Assembly (NCBI GenBank): GCA_035528435.1
Contig: DATKYN010000152.1
Location: forward strand, 1 to 5,897
Source: SG8-40 sp035528435
GTDB lineage: Bacteria > Pseudomonadota > Gammaproteobacteria > Burkholderiales > Eutrophovitaceae
Direction: 5' to 3'
DNA length: 5,897 bases
A program made the position numbers and the translations under genes. Positions 1-5,838 of this stretch are shown here, in pieces. A model generated the notes under the pieces. That model searched no databases and was not told the DNA's origin. It saw only the letters and a list, made by a program, of their open reading frames with translations. Each line of letters begins with the position of its first letter. Within the stretch, counting starts at the first letter, position 1.

Positions 1-631
1 CTGGGACTGGCTGATCGAAACCGGGGAGACGCTCGATGGGTTGATTCCCGAGAGCGAGGCCGATTTACCACCGGCTATCGGACAGGCGGTTGCGCAGGTA
101 CTTCCTTCGGGGCCGGGGTACGAAGGCGATGCGATATATCAGCTTTTCTTGACGGCGATTTACGCATCACGTCACGAGCTCATCATGACGACGCCTTATT
201 TCGTCCCCGATGAGGGAATGATCGGGGCCCTGCAGGCCGCGGCAAGGCGCGGTGTCGCTGTGACGCTGATCGTTCCCGAGCGAGTCGACTCCGTACTGGT
301 GCGCTATGCGAGCCGGGCATACAACGATGACTTGTTGAGTGCGGGTGTGCGTATCTTGCGTTTTCACGGCGGTTTATTGCATACCAAGAGCGTGGTCGTC
401 GATGGCGAGACCACGCTGTTCGGTACCGTTAATATGGACATACGTAGCCTGCGTCTGAATTTCGAAGTCACGATGATTGCTTATGACGCGCGCTTCGGCA
501 ACGCGGTTCGCGACCTGCAACTGCGTTACGCGTCGCAGTCCGAGCCGATCGATCTTCAGCGCTGGCGCCAGCGCAACCGGTTCACCCGTTTTCTGGAAAA
601 TGCGGCACAGTTGATGAGTCCGCTGTTGTAA
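1..631 (+). CDS. cls: Cardiolipin synthase, ClsA type (C-terminal part, 5' end outside window)
   Basis: This is a phospholipase D-superfamily enzyme of the inner membrane that condenses phosphatidylglycerol to make cardiolipin. The reading frame is open from base 2 and no start is visible, so about 209 residues of a protein that is usually near 480-510 are present. The second catalytic HKD motif is clear: HTKSVVVD begins at base 380 and is followed by GTVNMDIRSLRLNFE, the usual Asn/Asp and LNFE block of ClsA proteins. The preceding TTPYFVPDEGM segment and the terminal 'SPLL' are also typical of the family. The first HKD motif and the N-terminal membrane segments must lie upstream. A TTG at base 41 could serve as a start codon, but the in-frame family sequence upstream (WDWLIETGETLDG) shows it is internal. 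The gene ends in TAA and is followed by a probable terminator. I see no sign of damage in the visible part. Confidence 0.93.
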   Translation, partial: WDWLIETGETLDGLIPESEADLPPAIGQAVAQVLPSGPGYEGDAIYQLFLTAIYASRHELIMTTPYFVPDEGMIGALQAAARRGVAVTLIVPERVDSVLVRYASRAYNDDLLSAGVRILRFHGGLLHTKSVVVDGETTLFGTVNMDIRSLRLNFEVTMIAYDARFGNAVRDLQLRYASQSEPIDLQRWRQRNRFTRFLENAAQLMSPLL

Positions 632-666
632 ACCTCAATAATGATAAACATTGCCAAGTGCGCCAC

Positions 667-692
667 AGCGCCGCTTTTCGGGCTCTTTTTTT
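667..692 (+). terminator. Probable Rho-independent terminator of cls
   Basis: A stem AGC(G)CCG at 667-673 pairs with CGGGCT at 679-684, with one bulged G and the loop CTTTT. It is followed by C and seven T at 686-692. It lies 36 bases after the cls stop codon, which is the expected place. The six-pair stem is short, so strength is uncertain. It would separate cls from the signalling genes. Confidence 0.6.
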
Positions 693-902
693 GTGCCGGT
701 CTCGCATCGAGTTTGGCTCATCGATGGGCCCATCCGGCGGGCATCGTTAGCTGGAGCGCTGCTGTTTTTTCAATGAGGATGATCGAATACCGCATCCCCG
801 TTGAGAGTCCGCACTGCCTTCGAGCGATGCCATACGTCCCGCTAGCGCAATGCCGGACGGCCCGGACACGGCAGGCGCCGCGAATTCTGCGAACGGAAAC
901 CA

Positions 903-2753
903 ATGCCGACTGATATCAGTCCACTGACTGTTCTCTGGTCGATGTGTGCCTCGGCGTGCCTGATGATGGCGCTGATGCATGTGCTGCTGTTTGCGAGAGA
1001 TCGGCACCGCCTGGTCTACGGCCTTGCAGCGTTGATGGCATTTTCCGCAGCTGTCAATGCTGTGTGCGAACTGTTTCTGATGTTCGCAGAAGACATCCCG
1101 GCCTACGTTGGCGTGCTCAAGGTTCAGGTATTCAGTACGTTTCTGATTGTGGTGTCCCTTGTTTGGTTCATCTATGTTTACTACGGGACTGCATCGAGGA
1201 CACTGGCACTGGCTATAACTGCAATGTGGGTTATGGCCATCATGCTCGGCATTGTTCTGCCCAGCGATGGTTATGTCTTTTCCAGTATTTCAGAACTGGT
1301 AATCAACCAGACCTACTGGGGCGAAACCTTCGTGCTCGCGCAGGGAGAGAGGAATTCCTGGATCGTCCTGTCCGACCTGGCGAGCGTTCTGGTTTTGTTT
1401 TACATTCTTCAGGCATCGTTCCGGGCCAGGCGAATCGGTAAGCGGCGGCGTGCCGCGATGGTTGGCGGGGCGTCGGCTCTATTTATTCTGCTGGCGGGCA
1501 TTCACACCCCGCTCGTCGATGCCGGCATCGTGCGCACGCCCTATCTGATCAGCTTTTCATTCCTGGCGATTGTTGCTGCGATGACGTATGAACTCGTCAG
1601 CGAAGCCTTCCTTGCGAGCCGTTACGCCAGGCAGATCAGTGCGGGGGAGCGACGCTGGCAGATGCTCGTCGATACGGTTCCGGTGTTCGTGGCTGGCCTC
1701 GATCGAGATGGCCGCATTAATTATGTGAACCGGTTTCTTCGGGAAGCAAGCGGTCGTGGTGAAGGCGAGTTACTGGGCAGTCAGTTCACCGATTTTCTGC
1801 CGGGCGATCAGCGGGTGCGTGCGGCGGACATGATTCGGGATGTGCTCGACGGAGCGTTGTCGCTGCAAGCGCGAATTCCTTTCCTTACGAAAGATGGCAC
1901 GCGCCTGGAAGTGGTCTGGTCCAGTGGTGCCGTCACCGGTGAAGACGGCGTTCACACGGGCATTCTCAGTGTTGGTGCGGACGTGACAGAACGTGTCAAG
2001 GCGCTGACCGAACTACAGGAGACCCGGCGAGAACTGGATCGCTTGACGCGGGTAACATTACTCGGCGAGGTCGCCGCCGGGCTTGCTCATGAGCTTGGCC
2101 AGCCGCTGACCGCTATTTTGAGCAATGCCCAGGCGGCGCGGCGCATGCTCTTGTCGGGCTCTGCGGATCTAGAAGAAATACGTTCTATCGTTGAGGATAT
2201 CGTCGCCGACGATAAACGTGCCAGCGCAGTGGTGAGCGGGCTGCGCGCGTTCCTGCGCAAAGAGGAGGCGGTGCGAAAGCCCGTTGACATCAACCATGTG
2301 ATTCACTCAGTTGTTGATATGCTGACCAGCGAGATTCAGGCGCATCGAATCTCGCTGACTCTGGAGCTTGACGATGATGTTCCGCAAATCGACGCAAATG
2401 AAGTGCAATTGCAGCAAGTTGTCATGAACCTTCTTCTAAACGCAATCAAGGTTGTGGCGCCAACATCCGACGATCGGCGAAAGATTCTCGTGCGTTCACG
2501 CATTCACGCCAGAGAGTTAATCGTTTCGGTCAGCGACAAAGGGCCGGGGATTGCAGCCGCGCTGCTGCCGAAGCTGTTCGATCCACTCGTAACCGCGGGA
2601 TACGGTGGCCTCGGGATGGGCCTTGCAATTTGCCGGCGCATCGTCGAATTGCACGGCGGCAAGATCGTGGCGGAGAATGACCCGTCCGGCGGTGCGATAT
2701 TTCGCGTTTCGCTTCCGTTGCGCGATGGCAGTTCGGTGGAAGCACAGAAGTGA
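903..2753 (+). CDS. Seven-TM / PAS sensor histidine kinase, FixL-like
   Basis: This 616-residue inner-membrane kinase should sense a signal and pass phosphate to a response regulator. The N-terminal part has about seven hydrophobic segments (roughly 9-29, 37-61, 71-94, 99-119, 152-171, 186-206, 214-234) with a loop near 120-150, resembling 7-TM histidine kinase sensor regions. A PAS domain follows at about 248-365, ending in GADVTERV. The HisKA H-box is LAHELGQPLTAIL, with His396 the likely phosphorylated residue. The HATPase has Asn509 and Asn513 in the N-box, DKGPG at 545-549 (G1) and GGLGMGL at 568-574 (G2). The core resembles FixL-type kinases, but HELGQP replaces the common HELNQP, and I see no convincing FixL haem-binding His in the PAS. 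The ATG at 903 has only a weak GGA-type ribosome site at about 894-899. The gene overlaps the next regulator by 4 bases, so they are almost certainly partners. The ligand is unknown. Confidence 0.93.
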   Translation: MPTDISPLTVLWSMCASACLMMALMHVLLFARDRHRLVYGLAALMAFSAAVNAVCELFLMFAEDIPAYVGVLKVQVFSTFLIVVSLVWFIYVYYGTASRTLALAITAMWVMAIMLGIVLPSDGYVFSSISELVINQTYWGETFVLAQGERNSWIVLSDLASVLVLFYILQASFRARRIGKRRRAAMVGGASALFILLAGIHTPLVDAGIVRTPYLISFSFLAIVAAMTYELVSEAFLASRYARQISAGERRWQMLVDTVPVFVAGLDRDGRINYVNRFLREASGRGEGELLGSQFTDFLPGDQRVRAADMIRDVLDGALSLQARIPFLTKDGTRLEVVWSSGAVTGEDGVHTGILSVGADVTERVKALTELQETRRELDRLTRVTLLGEVAAGLAHELGQPLTAILSNAQAARRMLLSGSADLEEIRSIVEDIVADDKRASAVVSGLRAFLRKEEAVRKPVDINHVIHSVVDMLTSEIQAHRISLTLELDDDVPQIDANEVQLQQVVMNLLLNAIKVVAPTSDDRRKILVRSRIHARELIVSVSDKGPGIAAALLPKLFDPLVTAGYGGLGMGLAICRRIVELHGGKIVAENDPSGGAIFRVSLPLRDGSSVEAQK

Positions 2754-3388
2754 AAGCGTTGGCGACCATCTTCATCGTCGACGATGATGCCTCGGTTCGC
2801 ACCGCGCTCGCGCGATTGCTGGGCGCCCGGAACTTCAACGTCGAGAGCTTTTCCAGCGCGCGTGAGTTTCTTGCCAGAACACCGATCGAGGGTAACTGTT
2901 GTCTGCTGCTTGACCTGGCAATGCCTGAAATGAACGGCCTCGAGCTGCAGTCGGAACTTGCTGCGCGGCAGCGGAAAATTCCGGTCGTGTTTCTCACCGG
3001 GCACGGCGATATTGCGTCGGGCGTTGAGGCGATGAAGCACGGGGCGGTCGATTTTCTGACGAAACCGGTCGATGAGGAGGCATTGTTCGCATCGTTGACG
3101 AGTGCGCTCGAAAAATCACGTGAATTCGCCGCGCAAAGGCGTGCGGACGAAGAAATGCAGCATCGGTTTGACACGCTCACGGCCAGAGAGCGCGAAGTCA
3201 TGCAACTGGTGGTGGCAGGGCTGCTGAACAAACAGATCGCGGCGCAACTGGGTATCAGCGAGAAAACAGTAAAAGTTCACCGCGCGCGCGTAATGGAGAA
3301 GACGGATTCGCCTTCGCTCGCGGCGTTGGTTCGCTTGTGCGCTGCCGCGCAAGAGGGTGTCAGCGGCGCGGATGGGCAATTCGACTAG
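2750..3388 (+). CDS. FixJ/NarL-type response regulator (receiver + LuxR HTH)
   Basis: This 212-residue cytoplasmic transcription regulator is the probable phosphorylation target of the kinase just upstream. The receiver spans about 5-120: acidic pocket Asp11-Asp13 (IVDDDASVR), phospho-acceptor Asp55 in LLLDLAMPEMNG, Thr83 and Lys105 in the FLTKPV motif. A linker leads to a LuxR/GerE helix-turn-helix at about 140-200, with TLTAREREVMQLVVAGLLNKQIA and the recognition region GISEKTVKVHRARVMEK. The chosen start is GTG at 2750. It overlaps the kinase TGA in a GTGA arrangement, which suggests translational coupling, and it puts the receiver at normal length. A TTG at 2759 is an alternative start. 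All key receiver residues are present, so it should be phosphorylatable and bind DNA. Its targets are not shown by the sequence; the exported-protein genes downstream are candidates by position only. Confidence 0.93.
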   Translation: MKALATIFIVDDDASVRTALARLLGARNFNVESFSSAREFLARTPIEGNCCLLLDLAMPEMNGLELQSELAARQRKIPVVFLTGHGDIASGVEAMKHGAVDFLTKPVDEEALFASLTSALEKSREFAAQRRADEEMQHRFDTLTAREREVMQLVVAGLLNKQIAAQLGISEKTVKVHRARVMEKTDSPSLAALVRLCAAAQEGVSGADGQFD

Positions 3389-3513
3389 CAGATAACAAGT
3401 CGAACCGTTTGCCCGTTTACAACAAGGGCCGGCATCAGTTCTGCGCGTTGGGCAAGGAAGATCACCGGCGCAAGCGGTTCCAGGATATTTTTCATCGTTG
3501 CTATCGCGGTAGC

Positions 3514-3528
3514 GCCCGGGAAACGGGC
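3514..3528. repeat. Short G+C hairpin after the FixJ-like regulator gene
   Basis: GCCCG pairs with CGGGC around a GGAAA loop, 125 bases after the stop of the regulator gene. No T run follows, so it is not a standard intrinsic terminator. It could slow Rho-dependent termination or protect a 3' end, or be chance. Confidence 0.3.
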
Positions 3529-3746
3529 ACTGCGCTTCGGTGGCTGGCGCCTTCATTAGCTGAACATGTCTGAGCCCTGCCAGTCGCATTGGCCCGGTGC
3601 GACCTGCACGCTTGCGCGTGTTCCTGTCGCGCTGGCAATTTCGCCTTGGGTTCCCTTATCGCCGGCCTGTAGGACTTTGGTCCAATCGCCGGATCGTTTG
3701 CAGCGCGCTATAAAAGTATTGTAAGTCCGTTGTGGGTTCGTTCCTG

Positions 3747-3761
3747 CTGTCTCTGAGACAG
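3747..3761. promoter_or_regulatory. Perfect 15-base palindrome, candidate operator
   Basis: CTGTCTC and GAGACAG form perfect 7-base arms around a central T. The site lies about 180 bases upstream of the stand-alone receiver gene and just after an A/T-rich stretch. Dyad symmetry of this size fits a dimeric transcription factor, possibly the LuxR-type regulator encoded upstream, but that link is inference. The right arm plus one base, GAGACAGT, recurs at 5353-5360 upstream of the sulfatase remnant and at 4238-4245 inside the receiver gene. Confidence 0.4.
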
Positions 3762-3944
3762 TGTGGCCCAAGCCCCTGTGCGGATGGTCTGATGAAAGCG
3801 CGCTGGCGCATGGGGTAACCATGAACGAGGGAATGATGGGCAGGCTTATAAGTGCCTGGTCTGCAACGAAGCAAGACTGGATCGGCCGATATTCTTGCCT
3901 GCCCCGATTCAAAATTGTCCGATTTGTCAGATAGTGGGTCGGCT

Positions 3945-4343
3945 ATGGCGCCTGGATCAGTGGAGGACGGCTATGTATATGTTGTCGACGACGATGCATC
4001 CGTGCGGCGAGCTGTTTCGCGGCTCATGCGCAGCTGGGGGATGAAAGTGATGACCTTCTCCAGTGCCGAGCAGTTCATCAACGCCGATGTCGATGACAGA
4101 CGAGCCTGCGTGATTGCCGATGTTCTGATGATCGGTGGGAGCGGGTTTGAGCTGCCGGAACTGCTTTCCAGCAGGGGCAGGAATATTCCGGTAATCCTGA
4201 TGACCGCACACGACTCCGACTTGGCGCGGGAGCAAGCGAGACAGTTGGGTGCGGTCGGTTACTTTCTCAAACCGGTAGACGATCAGGCGCTGATCGATTC
4301 GATTCGCTGGGTATTGAGTAAAGGCAGGTCCAAAAAACAGTGA
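3945..4343 (+). CDS. Stand-alone receiver-domain response regulator
   Basis: This is a 132-residue protein made only of a receiver domain, with no DNA-binding or enzymatic output. It has the acidic pocket Asp15-Asp17 (VVDDDASVR), the likely phospho-acceptor Asp59 (VIADVLMIGGSG), Thr87 (ILMTAHD) and Lys109 (YFLKPVDD). It closely resembles FixJ-type receivers and parallels the receiver encoded at 2750, so the two are probably paralogues. The Pro that usually follows three residues after the phospho-Asp (D-x-x-M-P) is Ile here. The start at ATG 3945 gives a normal length but has only a weak GTGGG-like ribosome site. A GTG at 3852 in the same frame would add 31 residues of unremarkable sequence. 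It may act as a phosphate sink, a kinase modulator or a regulator of a partner protein; the sequence does not decide this. Confidence 0.87.
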   Translation: MAPGSVEDGYVYVVDDDASVRRAVSRLMRSWGMKVMTFSSAEQFINADVDDRRACVIADVLMIGGSGFELPELLSSRGRNIPVILMTAHDSDLAREQARQLGAVGYFLKPVDDQALIDSIRWVLSKGRSKKQ

Positions 4344-4437
4344 CACCGCATCAATGAGGTGCGGCCATGGAGCGACGCGTTGGCCCGTGATGAGCGTTTG
4401 TTTGCTTGGACACGTTGTTTAGATGTGAATGTCGGAT

Positions 4438-4442
4438 GGGAG
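4438..4442 (+). promoter_or_regulatory. Ribosome binding site deciding the start of the outer-membrane protein gene
   Basis: GGGAG sits six bases before the ATG at 4449. This favours that start over the in-frame GTG at 4359, which would bury the signal peptide behind 30 extra residues. Confidence 0.65.
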
Positions 4443-4448
4443 ACCAGG

Positions 4449-5321
4449 ATGAAATTGACTCGTTTTACGAGCACTGCGTATTGCAAGGCGATAGCGTCGT
4501 TCAGCATCGCGCTGATGGTAGGGGGTGGGTTTGCACAGGCCCAGTCAGAATCTTCGGGTGATTCGGGTGCCAGCCTGCGCGCTGCGACGCAGAACCCGAT
4601 CAGTTCGATGTACAGCTTGCCGTTCAAGTTCAGCTTCGACAACGGTGCCGACAACGGGGATGCCAACACTCTCAGTATCCAGCCTGTTCTCCCAGTGACG
4701 GTCGGTGACTGGAACCTGGTCAACCGAATCATTATCCCGCTCGCCGATGCGCCGGGCGGCGTGCCGGGGCTGCCGAGTAATCCCGGTATCGGTGATACGA
4801 CGGAGAGTGGTCGCACTTCCGGACTGGGCGACATCAATTACTCGTTGTTCTTTAATCCGCTCGAAACCAAAGGCAAGCTGATATGGGGTATCGGTGGTTC
4901 GATTACCGCACCGACCGCGACGGATGACCGGCTTGGATCGGGCAAGTGGAGTGCGGGGCCAACTGTGGTCGGACTGGTGCAGCCGAGTTGGGGGACTTAC
5001 GGCGGTTTGGCCCGGCATCTGTGGTCATTTGCGGGTGAGGACAATCGACGCGACGTAAATCAATCCCTGATCGAGCCTTTCGTGAACTACAACCTCGACA
5101 ATGGCTGGTATTTGCTCACCGACTCGGTCATTACCGTGGACTGGGAGATCAAGTCCGGCGACAAAGTGACTCTGCCGTTGGGCGGCGGCTTCGGCAAGAT
5201 AATTCAGGTCGGCAAGCAGCCCATGAATTTGCGTGCCGAGGCCTATTACAACGTCATCCATCCTGACGGTGCTCCGAACTGGACAGTCGGCGGGACGATT
5301 CAGTTCTTGTTTCCAAAATAA
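4449..5321 (+). CDS. Outer-membrane transporter-like protein ('neuromedin U' family)
   Basis: This 290-residue secreted protein is probably an outer-membrane beta-barrel. A classic signal peptide occupies residues 1-31 (MKLTRF... GGGFAQA), with cleavage expected after AQA. The mature part starts with a Ser/Gly/Asp-rich stretch. It continues with LPFKFSFDNGAD, then LSIQPVLPVTVGDWNLVNRIIIPL, GLGDINYSLFFNP, a Gly-rich GIGGSITAPTATDD segment, LIEPFVNYNLDNGWYL and the C-terminal WTVGGTIQFLFPK. Alternating polar and hydrophobic strands and aromatic residues near the end fit a beta-barrel. This matches the bacterial family long mislabelled 'neuromedin U' or called 'transporter'; its substrate is generally unknown. 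It starts 105 bases after the stand-alone receiver gene and 80 bases before the sulfatase remnant, so co-transcription with either is possible. A role in moving sulfated or hydrophobic compounds is inferred from the neighbour only. Confidence 0.85.
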   Translation: MKLTRFTSTAYCKAIASFSIALMVGGGFAQAQSESSGDSGASLRAATQNPISSMYSLPFKFSFDNGADNGDANTLSIQPVLPVTVGDWNLVNRIIIPLADAPGGVPGLPSNPGIGDTTESGRTSGLGDINYSLFFNPLETKGKLIWGIGGSITAPTATDDRLGSGKWSAGPTVVGLVQPSWGTYGGLARHLWSFAGEDNRRDVNQSLIEPFVNYNLDNGWYLLTDSVITVDWEIKSGDKVTLPLGGGFGKIIQVGKQPMNLRAEAYYNVIHPDGAPNWTVGGTIQFLFPK

Positions 5322-5386
5322 TCAGCTTCGAGATTGCGAGGCGCGAACTGACGAGACAGTCCGCGTTAGTGAATAGGTAATTCTTG

Positions 5387-5394
5387 AGAAGGGG
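5387..5394 (+). promoter_or_regulatory. Strong ribosome binding site of the sulfatase remnant
   Basis: AGAAGGGG lies six bases before the ATG at 5401. It shows that a genuine translation start existed here and supports 5401, rather than the GTG at 5406 in the other frame, as the original start. Confidence 0.65.
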
Positions 5395-5400
5395 ATGACA

Positions 5401-5747
5401 ATGAAGTGCGGATTGAAAACGCCATTCGGCGCCATGTGTGTCACCACCATGGCATTGCTTCACGCGAGGACATGATCCCCACCTTGCTGGCCGCCGTAGG
5501 TGAGCCGGATATCAAGGAAAAACTCAAGACAAGCCACACCGTCAATGGCAAGAAGTACAAGGACCATCTTGATGGTTACAACCTGCTTCCATGGCTCAAG
5601 GGGGGGCAAAGGGAGATCATGTATTTCGACGAGGTCGGTGCCAGACAGTGGCTGGTATCGTTCGAGGAGTTCCCGCCGGTACGCGGCAACACGCTGGGTA
5701 TCGACGGTGTCGTCAAGCAGCTCGAGAATCCGGCGGCGAGGCAATAA
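5401..5747 (+). pseudogene. Remnant of a secreted arylsulfatase gene, internally deleted
   Basis: Two pieces remain. From ATG 5401, behind a strong ribosome site, the frame encodes the beginning of a signal peptide (MKCGLKTPFGAMCVTTMALL) and stops at TGA 5473-5475 after 24 residues. From about 5451 a different frame reads GIASREDMIPTLLAAVGEPDI, then KYKDHLDGYNLLPWLKG, MYFDEVG and SFEEFPP, ending at TAA 5745-5747. These match the C-terminal part of bacterial arylsulfatases of roughly 500 residues or more. The Cys-x-Pro-x-Arg active-site region, whose Cys becomes formylglycine, and the metal-binding N-terminal core are absent. FDEVG normally lies some 60 or more residues before the FxEFPP block, but only about seven residues separate them here, implying a second, in-frame deletion. 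A 113-residue product from GTG 5406 is possible but cannot be a working sulfatase. Alternatively the signal peptide may come from a different neighbouring gene fused by the deletion. Confidence 0.82.
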
Positions 5748-5824
5748 TCCGCAACAGGTTAAGATGCTGGAAAAGAGTGTGGCTGCGTTGATGGGCTGCA
5801 CTAACATCGAGAAACACAACCGTG

Positions 5825-5832
5825 AAAGGAGA
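5825..5832 (+). promoter_or_regulatory. Strong ribosome binding site of the last gene
   Basis: AAAGGAGA lies six bases before the ATG at 5839. It selects this start over the in-frame ATG at 5764, which would add 25 residues in front of the signal peptide. Confidence 0.75.
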
Positions 5833-5838
5833 CATTCA

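Larger units (their letters stand above)
3389..3944. other. Long non-coding gap between the two response regulators
   Basis: About 550 bases without a gene I can support. Open frames on both strands here give proteins with no recognisable motif, no good ribosome site and a composition unlike the neighbours. The gap contains a short GCCCG/CGGGC hairpin at 3514-3528 without a T tract, an A/T-rich patch at 3709-3724, and a perfect palindrome at 3747-3761. The length suggests that the stand-alone receiver gene has its own promoter region, or that a former gene has decayed here. I could not identify convincing -35/-10 or sigma-54 elements. Confidence 0.6.

Noticed and set aside
641..913. 90-codon + strand ORF between cls and the kinase gene
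   Set aside because: It has no ribosome site, contains the probable cls terminator, overlaps the kinase start and has no recognisable motif.
2504..3231. Long overlapping minus-strand ORFs opposite the kinase and FixJ-like genes
   Set aside because: They are antisense to strongly supported kinase and receiver motifs and encode Ser/Arg-rich sequence typical of shadow frames in G+C-rich DNA.
3526..3540. Possible sigma-54 promoter (GGCAC... TTC) upstream of the stand-alone receiver gene
   Set aside because: The invariant GC of the -12 element is missing at the required spacing, and no other GG-N10-GC match was convincing.
3556..3912. 118-codon minus-strand ORF in the long gap
   Set aside because: It has no recognisable domain or good start context, and its composition is not protein-like. 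I kept the region as unassigned.
4346..4364. CCGCA/TGCGG inverted repeat just after the stand-alone receiver gene as a terminator
   Set aside because: The stem has only five pairs with a nine-base loop and no T tract follows.
4359..4448. N-terminal extension of the outer-membrane protein from GTG 4359
   Set aside because: It would place 30 residues before a good signal peptide; GGGAG before ATG 4449 supports the shorter form.
5600..5606. Run of seven G as the cause of the sulfatase frame change
   Set aside because: The sulfatase frame is the same before and after the run, and the frame change lies about 130 bases upstream.
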